Assembly: GCA_005656395.1 (NCBI GenBank)
Contig: SRSI01000078.1
Span: 2,108,001-2,172,000, forward strand
DNA from: Strongyloides papillosus
Lineage: Eukaryota > Nematoda > Chromadorea > Rhabditida > Strongyloididae
Direction: 5' to 3'
Length of the DNA: 64,000 nt
The notes below the pieces were generated by a model, which made no database searches, was not told the DNA's origin, and saw only the letters and a list, made by a program, of their open reading frames with translations. Position numbers and translations under genes: made by a program. Below, piece by piece: positions 1 through 12,913 of this stretch. Every line of letters begins with the position of its first letter. Position 1 is the first letter of the stretch.

Positions 1-328
1 AACCAAATAAAAAATTTTATTTATGGGTTGTGCGCTATCAAAAAGATCTTTTAAAAATTATATCTATTAGTGGGTAAATTTAAAATGATATCTAAAATCC
101 AGTCAAACAGTTTTTGCTGTATATTTGTCAAAAGTGTCGCAGTTATATTGAATGGTATAAATGGATAAAAAAACAAAACTTAAAGATGTATTGTTCTTTT
201 TTTGTGTCGTTTTAAATTAAAGCTGTTTTTGATTTTTAGTAGAAAAAACCATTATTGTAAGAAAAATTGTTTGAATGTTGACTATTATAAGTGATTATTA
301 TTATTACTATAATCTTTTTTGTTTATTT
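1..328. other. Intergenic, 3' flank of cho-1
   Basis: No gene is visible. The stretch is AT-rich and lies just past the cho-1 stop codon. On the minus strand AATAAA follows the stop within about ten bases (near 322-327) and is the likely cho-1 polyadenylation signal. Confidence 0.5.
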
Positions 329-3014
329 TCATTTTGTATCTTGGAGGGTAGCATAATTCATATCAGAGTGGTACTGTGGTTGGAGAGCACTAGTCTCTGA
401 AAGGTATCCATTTCCTGGATCAAGATGATTATTTCTTAAGTTAACTGTATTTTGTGCTATTGATGTATTAACACCATTTTGCGATCCATTTAACTTTTGC
501 ATGGCTAGTGTTTCACAACTAACATTAAAACTTGTATCAGTTGGTAATCTAATTCTTTCAGGAGGAATATTAACAACACAATTAAGAATATCCATTTCTG
601 GTGACAATTTTCCTGATGTAAAAAGATATTTACTATAAAGTGAAATTCCAATACATGTTGATAATGACGCAAGCATTGCCAGTGTTCTAAATGGAAAGTA
701 TTGTATTCCACTATCAACATCATACATTGGAAAATGAACAAATGGTGGAAGGTGAACTAACGGTTCTCCACCGGCTAAACGTAAAACAAGTCCAACTAAA
801 ATTGCATATATTATTAATATAGTAATTAAACAATTTTAACTAAACTTACCAATATAACCACTTAAACTTCCATATGTATTTGATTTTTCGAAATAAACAA
901 CACATAGTAATTGTGGAAATAAAATTACATAAACTAAATCAGCACATAAGTACCATAAACCATAAATTGTTTGAATGGTTAATGCCATTATTGTTGCTAG
1001 AATTCCAACTAAAATTATAGCAAATCTCATTACAATAATAACTTCCTTTTCACTAGCATGTGGTCTAATTGTTAATTTCCATATATTATGAGCAAACATA
1101 GAAGCTGCAGAGAGGACTGAACTATCAGCTGAAGACATAACTGCTGCTGAGACGGCTCCTAATCCAATAAATGAAACCCATTTAGGTGTTAGGTATTGAA
1201 ATACCAATGGTACAACCATATTAGTTTGATCAGGTGGGATACTTTGAACTTTTGTACCATTATTCCATGGTGAATAATCAGTTAGTCTCCAATCCGTATT
1301 TCTAGCAATAGCACCAATTAATGCTGGTGGTATGGCCATAATAATGCAACCAATTCCAGCAATAAAACTTAATGTCTGTGCACCTTGTGATGTTTTTGAG
1401 GAAAGTACTCTTTGAAAGTATACTTGCCATGGTATACCACCAAAAATTAATAATAACATACAATCAATCCAATTAGCAGTTTCACGAAAACCACCAATAC
1501 TACCTATCCAATCACCAACATTTCTTGAAATATCTGATGTCTTTTCTTGTAACAGTGCTGCTGGTATACAAACCCAAAGACCAACAAATATACAAAATAA
1601 TTGAACAACATCAGTATATGCAACTGCATACAAACCACCAGAAAATGTATAAAAAACGGCAATAAGAGCAGAAATGATTACAGATATATTGATATCAATA
1701 CGTAATATTACAGATAATGTTGCTCCTATAAAGTTTAACAAAGTTTTATTAATAAATAAGGTTTTTTTTTCCGGTAAATTTAATTTTTAAATGTACAATA
1801 TAATTGTTTTTATAAAATAAGGCTGCTATTTATCATTAAAAACGATTTTAAAATTAAATTGTCTCTTTATATTGTTAAATTATCGTAATATAATTATCTA
1901 AGATTTATAGCTACAATAACTTTTAATGATGATAACATTATGAAAGTAAAACTTTTTTAGAGAAATAATTATTATTTAAACAAAACAAAAAATGGCAACA
2001 AAATTTTACAGTATTTAAATTATTATTTTATATAGTCAGTTTAATTATATTATTTACTTTTTATAAAAGATAATTAAAAAAAAACATACCCAAAGCAGAA
2101 AGAATAGCAGCTGACCAAAAAACTTCTCCTAATAAAGCAGGTATAAACATAAGTCCTCCAACTCGTTGACCATATTTTATCTGGAAAAACGATATATAAA
2201 CGTATTAGGCTAATATTTTAACAGAAAATGATAAAATATCTATAAGATGACGAATAATCTAACCTGAAAAGGATCTAACATAGTAACATAACCTTCATTT
2301 CTCATTTTTTTGGCAAATAATACCCCTCCAAGGACTAAAGATAATGCATAGCCAACTGGAGCTTGACATCCCAACAAACCTCCATTATACAAAGCTTCAG
2401 CTGTTCCATTAATATAAGCACCACCAACCCATGTTGCTGAAAAGATAATTGTAATAACTATAGAGATTAATTAAATGATTAAATTAATGGAATCTCAAGA
2501 TATATCCTTAAATTCTTATTTTTTTCCTAACAGTCATACATTTACTTTTTTGTTGATAAAGAATATCAAATGACATCAGATCATTCCATTGGGAATATTT
2601 ATAAAATAACAAACTTTTCTTTTACTTTTGGACAAGTTAAAATATTGTAGTATAACCTTCATATTTGTATCATAAAGAACAAAAACTTTTTTTTTAAATT
2701 TTTAATGAGAAATTATTAAAATTTAAAGAGTACTTTTTAAAATAAACAGAATATACATTATCTAACCTAACTTTACTGAACAACTAAAGGTCTATGGTCC
2801 TTGAAATAATTAAATAACAAGACAATTTAAAGAATTGCATACCTGTCATTGTAAATATTCCAACTAAAGTACCAATATTTCTTCCAGCAAGCATTACTTC
2901 TTCAGTTTGTTCTCCCTCTTTTTGATTATCACTTTTTTTACCAGCCCATATTCCAACAATTAAAATTAGGAGATAAAAAAAGATAATAGCAACTATGCCT
3001 AGATAATCAATCAT
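329..3014 (-). CDS. cho-1: High-affinity choline transporter (SLC5A7/CHT1 family), five exons
   Basis: Sodium-coupled plasma-membrane transporter that returns choline to cholinergic nerve endings for acetylcholine synthesis. Exons on the minus strand: 3014-2843, 2436-2264, 2180-2090, 1725-850 and 795-329. All junctions are GT..AG and keep phase, giving about 592 residues, close to the usual CHT length. Exon 1 starts with ATG and reads [10 protein letters not shown].., the first membrane helix, followed by the GRNIG stretch. Exon 2 carries [14 protein letters not shown] and exon 4 carries [25 protein letters not shown] and [19 protein letters not shown], all typical of CHT1 within the SLC5 fold. 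The last exon holds the final helix (FPFRTLAM..) and a cytoplasmic tail. Intron 1 contains a near-consensus COE (UNC-3/EBF) site. Family identity is firm; the symbol follows the C. elegans orthologue. Confidence 0.93.
2583..2596. promoter_or_regulatory. Candidate COE (UNC-3/EBF) binding site in cho-1 intron 1
   Basis: The sequence reads ATTCCATTGGGAAT. The palindromic COE/EBF consensus is ATTCCCNNGGGAAT, so 13 of 14 positions fit. It lies in the first intron of cho-1 (2842-2437). In C. elegans cho-1 is a known target of the terminal selector UNC-3. Its function here is inferred. Confidence 0.5.
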
Positions 3015-6000
3015 CTTTGCTTTTAAAAGTGTTAAGAGACTACAAAAAAAGTATAGAAATAAAGAGGTGATTATGTAAATTTGAAAAATGGATTACAAAC
3101 TAAGACAATAAAAAGTAAAATGTTTAACATTAAAAAATAATTATTATTTTGTAAGGATAAATATAAAAAAAGTTATTTTTAATAGATTGTAATATTTCTC
3201 AATCATAAAGAATAAACTAATAGTGCATTACATGTATTGACACTAGTTAGAGAGAATTTTAGCAATAAATTACAAAAATAACACAATTTTATGTTTCTAA
3301 CAAATTTTAAGTATATCTAAATATAAATTTATAATAAAAAACAATTTATCTTATTGTTGTATGTAGAAAAAAATATTATTATAAGGATATATTTATTGTA
3401 AGATTATGGCTTTTTTACAAATTTAATAGAACTTAAGTTCCTTTTTTATGTACAATTTAAATAAAAATATTTATGTTATAAGTATGGTAAATTTTTACAT
3501 AAAATATTATATTTAAACAATAAATTTTTAGTAAATAATCTTTATCATTTACCTACTTACAATATAACTGTAATAATAATAAGTCAATTAAACTAACAAA
3601 ATATAATAATTAGAATAAAACTCCTTAATATTTAGTAGAATAAAAAAAGTAAAAACTGTAATGACAATAAAACATTGTCTATTAACTAAAATATTTTTGA
3701 TAAAAGATACTCAAATTATGACAAAAAAATTAGAAAAAAAATGTTAAGCTAAATTGTATTAAAATGTGTGATATTATTGTTAAAGAAATATTCCCATATG
3801 AACATAACTTTTTCTTATTTATATTATTTTTGTTGCTGATATCAAAAGTTGTATGATCTAAAGATAGATAAAAATATAGATTTCCATTACTTTTAAAAAC
3901 TTAAAAAATAAATATAAGTGTAAAATTTTTTTTCTTTACTTTAAACGACAAATCTTAGTAAAGTAATATGAATAGATAATATTCTGATACATCATATTTT
4001 AAGAAATCCATATGAAAATATCAATTCACGCAATATTTTTATTTTATACCTTATAAATTGTTAAAAACTTTAAAAATATATATCTTTAATTGTTTACTCC
4101 ACCTCTCACAAATACTAGAACACATATTTTATATATATGTTATTAAAATAATTAAGTTTATTAGATAATTAGTTATTGTAAGTAGGAGGGCATATAATAA
4201 TGACAATAAAAATCCTTTTTAAATTACCTTATTTTTGAAGTAAAATTAAATGTTTTTTTCTTATTTATTTTAAAAAATAATTTAAAATAAAAATCTAAAT
4301 AAATATATATTTTTGTTATCTATAAATTAGGTGTCCATTATCAGTAAAATTTCAAAAGTGTTTTTAGTACTATAAAGAAGAAGAAGAAGAATTTCTCGAA
4401 GTCTCATAAAATGTGGTTCCCCGTTTCATATAAAAAGTTGAGAGATTGTAGTATAGTTAAAAGTAGTATAAAAGAAGAAAGATATAGTATTAGCAAAGGA
4501 GTCATTCAAGAAGGCACAACATATGAGTAACTCATTAGGGAGAATTCATTTTAATATATAGAAGTTGTGAATACAGAATATACAAAAATAGTAGTGCTAA
4601 AATTGACAAAAAGATTTTACTTTATATAATTTGTCTATTTAAAGACGGTGGTGGATGACGATGCTGTTAATGAATGTGACAATTTATGATCAATTATATA
4701 ATAAAAATTATTTTTATATATTGAAGTGTGAATTTAGTTACTTTTATTTATAAACTGTTACAGTACTGCTATTTTAGTAAGAAAAAAAATTTTTATCAGT
4801 TGGAAGTTTCTTTGAATATTAACATTATTTAATAAGAATATCTTATATTAACTTAATTAGAGAAAAACGTTTTCAAGAGATTACGTATATTCTCTAAATT
4901 AGGACCCTTAATATTTTAAGAATTAAATATTCAAGAATGACATAATGGTACATAAATTTTTAACAAAATTGTTAAATAAAATGTTTGTAGAGGTGGAAAT
5001 AACTGAATAAAATAGATAAGAAATAGAGTGAGACAAAAAAATAGTACCAGTATAATAAGTTGGTAAAAATCAAAAATGGAATAAAATATTGGGGGATAAT
5101 TTAAGGAATAATATATTTATCATTTTAAATGATAAAAAATCTTCTTCTTTCTTTTCTCCCTCCCCTCTTTCTTTTTTATCTAATTAAATGCTCATTTTTT
5201 TGTTAAAAAGGAATCTGTGGTGAAAATTTACTATAATTATATGTTAAAAAATCTTATAATGGTTATTTGATATTAATTTAACAACTTAACCATAATTACG
5301 AATACAAAATATTGTTTTTCATTAAACAGAAATGTAAAAGTTAAAGGCATATTTCTCAAAGTAACATGAAAAAAAAAACCGTAAAATAAAGGAAATTCAA
5401 TGTAGTTTATCGAGGAAAATAATAATAGTAAATACAATAAAACTAGTTAAAATTTTCTTTTATTTTTTTAAAAATACTAAAAATAAGTAAAAAAGCGATG
5501 TTTCGGTGGTAGCATTTTTCAAATTATGATATTATCCTAAATTACCAATATACATAAATTTTTCCCCAATAACATTAGGTATTATATTCATTTTTTAAAA
5601 TATTTGGTTGTATTATAAGAAACGTCATTTGACAAAAAAATTATGTGAAATATTTATGATAGAGTTAAATTATTTTGTGTTTTGAAGATTATATATGTTG
5701 TATAAAAGGAGAGGATAAACAAAAAAAGGAAGTTCAGAAACGTTGTAAAGAATAAAAGTTTTATTTGGTTTAACTAAATTTTCATAAAATTTACTTAAAA
5801 TATAGTAAGGCATACAAACTTTTATTTGAGAAAAGCTAGAAAAATACTAAAGAATTGTTAATCTAATATCATGAGTGTTTGAATAAAAGAATTTAAAATA
5901 CAATATTATTTTGTTTTTTCATATTTACATTTTATATCTTATATATAACTAACAAATAATAATTTAATATTTCATAATTTATCCCAAATTACATGAATAT

Positions 6001-7604
6001 TGTTAATTATTTATGATAAATCAAATGTACATAGATGTATCTTTTTTTTCTTTTCAATAGAAACAATATTATGTTCTACCGAAAAAAAATCTTTTTTTTA
6101 ATGTGTAGGCGGAAAAATGCATGATATATTAAATATAAACTTTTCCTTCGATATTATATTTAAAAGTAATATTCTCATAGATTTATAAAGAAATGGAATG
6201 ATCGAAAATGAGAATTATGAAGGAATAGGAGGAAGAAATATAAACTTGAAGATAAAGATTATATTACAATATGTAATATGAATTCATGAAAATAGAAACG
6301 TTTTTAATTTAACTTACATTTGACATGCAAAAATAACAAAAAAAACTTTTTTATCCTTAAAAAAACATTAAGAAAAAGGATAAAGTATGATATATAAAAT
6401 GGGAAGATATATTTAAATTTTTTTAAATAAAATTTCAATGAGATAAATCATAATATAATAAATGAGTAATGAATCTATATAAACTTGATTTTTAATCATA
6501 CATTTCAGATTAAAACAAAAAAAAAATGAGAAATTTTTTTTAAAATTTTTATAAAGTTTTGAATAAAAGAATTTTTCATCTATATAAAGTAAGATATATT
6601 CTCTCTAGAGTATCTTTTGTCTTGAGATATGTTTGTTAATAGTAATATTGTTTTTGTTATGTATACTGAATTGATAATATCGATATATTAATATAAATAG
6701 ATGTAATTTTTGTTAAAAGTGAATGATAAATATATATAATATTAAGAAATAAAAGCGAGATAGGAAAGTGAATAAAATTTGATAAATGAAATGAAAGTAA
6801 ATTTATTTGATAATTTCATAAAGTTCTTTTTTTAAAAATTATTTTGTTTGTTGATAATTCAACAAATCAAAATCATTTTTTAACAATAGAAAAAGATATA
6901 TTAAATTATCTTTTTTTTAATGTTTTTTTTTGTTGGTAGATAAAAAGTAAAATAAGATTACAGTAAATAATGTTTTTTATAAATCAAATAAATATATCTT
7001 TTTTATGAAGCATATAAAATTATCTTTTTTCACTTATACCTAAAGTATGACGCAATAAATTAACAGTAACTAAGCATTTACAAATAAAATTTATTTTGAA
7101 CTTTTTATATTTGGTAAAAAAGAAAAAAAAATAAACAGTTTTCTTTCCATGTAAGATATTTTATGCTTAAATTCTAGAACAAATTTTTTAAAATACATCA
7201 TTTGTAATTAAAATAAATTTTTTAAAGAATATAAGAAAAGGTTTCAGAAGAATAAAATATTATTTTACATAAATTTAGAAGTTTTCACACAAAATTTATA
7301 AAATAATATAATATTATTTTATATAAAATTCCGTGAAAAATATATTTATATATTTTAACATTCAAATTATAAATATTTGATTAATAATGTTTTCTATATT
7401 TTATAAGAAAGATTTTATTATCCTCTTTTTGTAACTTACAAAAATAATAAATAATGGTTTATTTTAACAACAAGGGTATATGCAATGGTAGTTTTTTAAA
7501 ATTTGCTAAATAAATGAGACAATACTTCGTTGAGAAACATTTATCTTTATTATTAAAAATTTATAATAAAAAATACATATAATTATATATAATATTTAAA
7601 TATC
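3015..7604. other. 4.6 kb intergenic region between cho-1 and the RD3-like gene
   Basis: No convincing exon is seen on either strand. It holds an AAG microsatellite (about 4374-4392), a slightly less AT-rich patch at about 4390-4700, and a pyrimidine run of about 38 bases at 5141-5178. As the upstream flank of cho-1 it probably holds promoter and neuronal enhancer sequence, but no specific element could be recognised. Confidence 0.45.
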
Positions 7605-8544
7605 TCAAACAATATCAAGAACTCTTTTGTATTTATCTTTGGCATCCGGAAGTAGTTGAATAGATACTTCTTCTGTGGTTCTCAATGTATCAACACTAAT
7701 AACTGTTTCAGTAGTTTTTGTACTACAACAATCTGATTCATTCTTCTAAAATTAAATATTTTAAGAATCAGTAATGTACAGAAATGTTTTTGGTATTTTT
7801 TACTTGTTTTCAAAACATATATAATGAAGATGTCCTTTTAGAGACTTTTACATTATACAAATTAACTAAATAGTAAACTAGAAGAATTTACTTAAATTCG
7901 CCTTATTTTTAGGAGTCTATTTATAATTTATCAAAAAAGTATACTTTTTTTGTTATTATAAAATAAAAGATGATAGCTTTTGATATCATACCGTTTCCTG
8001 TTCTTCATTACTTAATAATTGGCTCATACTTATAACAACGTCATCAACAGAACTAAAGGATAATTTTTTCTCGTCTCTTCTATCCAATATACTTTGGATG
8101 ACATTTTCAAATGATTTAATAACTTCAGCTCTTGTTTTTACAAACTCGAGTTCTTTTTCCCATAGATCTATTACCATTCCCCATTCACACATAGTTGTTT
8201 TTTCAATTAATTTCTCAACTAATAAATATTCCTAAAATATATATTAAAATTATCAAGATATTTGATACCTGGATACTTAAATTTTTACGCTCTTTTAATT
8301 TGCAATCCATCAGCCAAAGATAATCAGGTTGTGATGGCAAATAAACACCAGACTCTTTAATAAATCTAGGACTTCTAGCTTCAGCAGCTTCCTGTTCCTT
8401 TTTTTCTAAAATACTTTCAATTCTTCCTTCCATTTCTTTTACAATAATATCAACAAACATTCTTTGAGGATCTCCCTCGGATATATTGTAAGTTTTGAAA
8501 GGAACAAACGGTTTTATAGGTTTCCTGTTAAGCCAGTTTATCAT
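7605..8544 (-). CDS. rdl-1: RD3 (retinal degeneration 3) homologue, RDL-1-like, three exons
   Basis: Small cytosolic adaptor. RD3 binds receptor guanylyl cyclases and controls their exit to sensory cilia; the C. elegans homologue RDL-1 does this in sensory neurons. Exons are 8544-8269, 8231-7992 and 7745-7605, all with phase-0 junctions, giving 218 residues (human RD3 is 195). The first intron is only 37 bases. The N terminus MINWLNRKP resembles the MSLIPWLRW start of RD3. Residues 28-56 form a charged helix (VDIIVKEMEGRIESILEKKE). Residues 74-78 are DYLWL, matching the RD3 VDYSWL motif. These are followed by LSIQEYLLVEKLIEK and then a helix with ..VKTRAEVIKSFENVIQSIL, matching the RD3 core (..EVQEVSQLFRSVLQEVL). 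The C-terminal exon is Ser/Thr-rich and not recognised. Assigned by eye from motif order, not by alignment. Confidence 0.8.
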
Positions 8545-8551
8545 GACGTCA
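8544..8551. promoter_or_regulatory. CRE-like palindrome overlapping the RD3-like start codon
   Basis: TGACGTCA, the full cAMP-response-element palindrome, overlaps the A of the minus-strand ATG. It may be a chance match. If transcription starts further upstream it would lie in the 5' leader. Confidence 0.25.
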
Positions 8552-11411
8552 AACTTTTTTAAATTTTTTTTGTTAAATAGAGGAATATATTTTTTAAATG
8601 TATATTAAAGTATTGTGTCTATTGACAAAAAAATATTTCCTTAATTCTAAGTAAATGTTAAAAAAATTAAAAGTATGTATAATTTTTTATTGTTTTAAAG
8701 TTTATTATAGTTTTTCTAAATTTACTTAAAAAGACACTATAATACCTACTTATATATTAACAGTGAAAATATATTTTTTTAAAATAAATCAAAAAATTTA
8801 AGAAAAAAAAAGATATTAAAATAATAAAAAAAAATAAAATATGTTGATGCACTGTTAAAATAAAGATGACATTCATAAACATTTGTATTGTATCTTCGGT
8901 TACTATAGTTACAAAAAAATTAAAATAATGAATGATAAAAAGATGATAAAAAGTTTATAAACGTTTTATTTAAATGTTTTATAATATATTGGATTTTGTA
9001 GACAACTCTAAAAGTTAGAAAATGGCTATAAAATTGGAAGCTATATTTTTTATCTCATTAGTGGTATTACAAATTAGTAATTTAGTAGATATATAAAGAG
9101 AAAGTGATTAAAAGAATGATAGTGTTTTAAAGTGGAAAAAATCCAGTTAATAAAATGTATTACTTATAGTATTACAAAGAGAATAATAATTTACATAATA
9201 AAAAACATCATTTTTAATTTAATTTTTAAACAAAGAAAAATTACAAGATATGATACAGTAATTAAATTATTTCACAAATTAATTATTAATACTTGCATTT
9301 TGATGTTGCCGATATATATAAATAATTTAAATATAAAAAAATGACAAAAAATTTTTATTTATATTAATTTTTAATATTATATTATTAAATGTGAATATTT
9401 AATTAGAAATTTAAGTTAAATATCTTTAAAATATGTTACATTTTGTCATAAACATATACATTTACATATTTTTAATGTATCTTATGATTATTATTAAAAA
9501 TCCGTGTGAATTGTAATTAGCGAATTTTATTTATTTAATATAGAAATAAATAGATATTTATTTATTTTTAATTTTTCTATTAATACCTGTATAAATTTCT
9601 ACTTTATATATCTTTATGTTTTGTATCCAAAAAAATTCTATAAGATAATAGCGAAATTTTTACTTTAACATAATTTTGTCCATTATTTTGGGGACAATTT
9701 TTTTATTAATATACAACATATATTTAATTTAATTGAAAATTAGTTATGTTATTATATCATGTTAAAACAAGGAAAATGTTACAATTATAGATAATCTTTT
9801 AAATTAGATTTTAATCGAAATATTCAAACTATTATTTTACCTTACATATACTGTAACAAGCGAAAAATAATTAGCTATCATTTCACTTCCTTAGTTGATA
9901 AGTTTTTATCCCGTAGTAAGACATTCTTTTATCCATTATTTACTTATCACAAAAACAATTTTCATACTTATTTAATAATGATTACAGTAATTTTTAATTT
10001 GTCAAACAAACAAATTTTTATTTTGTTATAAAAAATAGTATGAATTTATAAAAAAAATAAAGATTTAAGTCTTTTTTCCTCTCTCTAATTATCTACCAAT
10101 ATTTCTGATGTTACTACATTTTTTATTCTTAATCATTTCGTAATTTTTATGCATATATCTTGAATTACATTTAAAAAATTTGTCATTTTTAATTACTCAT
10201 AACAAAGTGACAAATATTTGTATTAGAGTAGCTATTTGTTTTGAATAAATATAAAATATAAAAAAAAGTCTCATGTGTTAATTACTATTAATTAGACATA
10301 AAATATGATACACAAAATCATAACTATATTAGGGATTATAACTAATTTATACTAATGATGAAAGTAAAGAAAGAAGTACGTTATAGATACATAAAAAAAT
10401 AAAATAATTTAATAAAATAAGATTAAGCAAAATAATTATTCTGTTGATGAATGAAATGAAGTGAATTCAAATAATCTTTATTAAAATTCAATTCACTAAT
10501 CCTATCTTTTTTTACATAGGACACAATAGCAATGGCATCATAACATTTTAGACAAATTTTAATACTCCATTTTGTTAAATTAATTTTATTTATTTTTATG
10601 TTTCTCGTATCACCAAAATATGTCAAAATACTTTTGTTTAATAAAACAAAACAAATTTAAAAGTATTTTTAATAAAATAATATATTGTATTTATATTATA
10701 CTTAACTATTATTAATCATTATCAGAAAATTTAACGGTTGAATACACATAGTTTGTGTTGATAAAAGATTTTTTTATCAAAACATCTTATATATTTTTGT
10801 TTTCTAATTTATATATTATTCTTGTCATAATTTATAATCTTCAAGAATCTAATTTACAAAACAAACTTTTAGTCAAACTTAAAATTTATATTTTTACACT
10901 AATATATATTTTTTCAAATTTTTTTCAATATCACTTTATTCAATAAATATTTTTAAATTAAAAAAAATCATTATTATCTTTATAAAAATACAGTATTTTA
11001 TTAAAAAAATGAAGATGTTTTTAATTATCAATTATTTTTATATTTTACATAAAATAAACTTAAATTGTTATGAATGCATATTTATTTATTGTTTTTTTCT
11101 TTCATTTTAACGACCTTTATTATTTTATCTTTATTTCTTATCATTATCTTCAATTTTTAATTTTAAAATATTGTTCTCATCTTAAAATTGTAATCTCACA
11201 ATTTTCTATCATTTCATATTTTATTTAACAAAATAATTTATTGTTACATTAATTATAGATGTTTTTATTTTACGAAGGTAAAAATATATTATATTGGTGT
11301 TTAAATAAGCCTATGCTAAAAATTAAATATATGATTTTTAGGTATTATTATTATTCTCCAAAACGATAGTTCTATTATTTTAAATTTCGCCAAATATCAA
11401 TTCTCCAGGTA
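8545..11411. other. Divergent intergenic region, 2.9 kb
   Basis: This is the shared upstream region of the RD3-like gene (minus) and the first GPCR (plus). The open frames near 9132-9344, 10423-10626 and 10755-10946 are AT-driven, rich in Ile, Lys, Asn, Phe and Leu, with no family motif, so they are not called genes. No repeat or RNA gene is recognised. Confidence 0.45.
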
Positions 11412-12913
11412 ATGAGTGGACAAACTAACTTCATAATTGATAATATTATTTCTAATATCAATAAATCTGATGACTTTGACGGAGATGGCACCTCAACCAT
11501 TTCATCTAATGTTATCTCACTACCATTCACATGTAAAGTAAGATTTCAAATGTTTTCCCTTCATTAAATTATCTTGTTTTACTAAAAACACTAGGTATTT
11601 GCTGTAATATTATATACACTATTAAGTTTTGTAGCATTTATTGGAAATTTAATGATAATAATAATAATACTATATTTTCGAAAATTAAAAAATGGTACGA
11701 ATATGTTGATAATGAATTTAGCTATTGCTGATATTATGATTGCTTTAATTTGTATGCCATTTAGTTATTGGCATGTTATTATTTTTGAAGACTCTAAATG
11801 GATTTTTGGTAGTTTATTTTGTAAACTTTTAAATTTTTTCCAAGCAACAGCGGTATTTTCAAGTTCCTGGACACTTGTAGCAATTAGGTTTGTTAACAAA
11901 TCTTTTAAAAGCTTTAGAACATCTTTTCACCTTTTATTTTATAGTTTTGATAGATGCCTTGCAATATTATTTGTTATGTCTCGTTGGAATAAATTAAATA
12001 GAAAAAGAGCACTTTATGTTATTTTTATTATTTGGGCATTCTCATTGTTGATGGCATGCCCATTGTACTTTGCAAATGAGGTATTATTTTAAATCATTTT
12101 TTTAATCATCCATTATTTGTCTTTTTCTAGATTGTTCCAAATGGTATTGATAATATTGAGACGTGTGTTGAGAAATGGAGTTTATTAAAATTTTTTGGAT
12201 CAGATGAAGAAAAAATAGTATCAATGTATAATAAATCATTATTTGCTTTACAATATTGTATGCCACTACTTGTATTAGTTGTAACATATACCATTATTGG
12301 TTTTAGAATGTGGTTTAGTGGAGTTCCAGGAGGTGACAATTGTTCTCATGTTGTAAAAAATGCTAGTAATAAAACATTACTACAAGAAAGACATGAATCT
12401 GTTAAAAAAGTTTGTTTTATGGAAATAAAAAATTTATACAATATATATATTTTTAGCTTATTCCAATGGTAATTTTAATAAGCGCATTGTATGCTGGATG
12501 TTGGTTACCACAAAATTTATTAATGAATGTTCTGGCAAATGACACAGAAATATTAACTCATCCATACATCCTTTACATGTGGTAAGTAAATTTAACATCC
12601 AGTCTAAACTAATATCTTTTTTTTTCTCTTAAAATTAAGGTGGATTGCTCATACTATTGCAATGTTCCATTCAGTTGTCAATCCATTTATTTACTACTGT
12701 CAAAATAAACGTATGCGTGAAGGTTTGCGGTATTTACTTAGGTGGTTACCATGTGTATCATTTACTGAATTCAAGCTTTTATCTTATCCTAATCAAAGAG
12801 GTTTATGTTCGCAAAGGATGTATTTTAATATGATTTCATATAATGTAAATTCAGAAAAAAAGCCAACAATGGTTGTCGGTAGCTCTCAATCAAAAACATC
12901 ATGCAGTTACTAG
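11412..12913 (+). CDS. Rhodopsin-class neuropeptide receptor-like GPCR, six exons
   Basis: Seven-helix cell-surface receptor, probably for a neuropeptide. Exons: 11412-11537, 11595-11887, 11945-12080, 12131-12409, 12457-12581 and 12640-12913. Phases agree at each junction and give 410 residues. A TCTCCAG acceptor ends three bases before the ATG, suggesting a leader intron or spliced-leader addition. Helix 1 has GN (about 59-60) and helix 2 has NLAIADIMIAL. Cys118 and Cys197 can form the usual extracellular disulphide. The helix 3 motif is DRC (142-144) in place of DRY, helix 6 has GCWLPQN, and helix 7 has NPFIY (334-338). NKS and NDT offer glycosylation sites. The layout is like the NPY/NPR group, but the ligand and exact orthologue are not recognised. 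Confidence 0.85.

Noticed and set aside
5141..5178. Long pyrimidine tract as a promoter or splice signal
   Set aside because: No exon follows it on either strand; probably simple-sequence DNA.
9132..9344. Open frame on the plus strand, 70 codons
   Set aside because: Composition is almost only Ile, Lys, Asn, Leu and Thr as expected of random AT-rich DNA; no motif and a non-ATG start.
10423..10946. Two open frames of 63-67 codons
   Set aside because: AT-driven, no domain, no splice partners.
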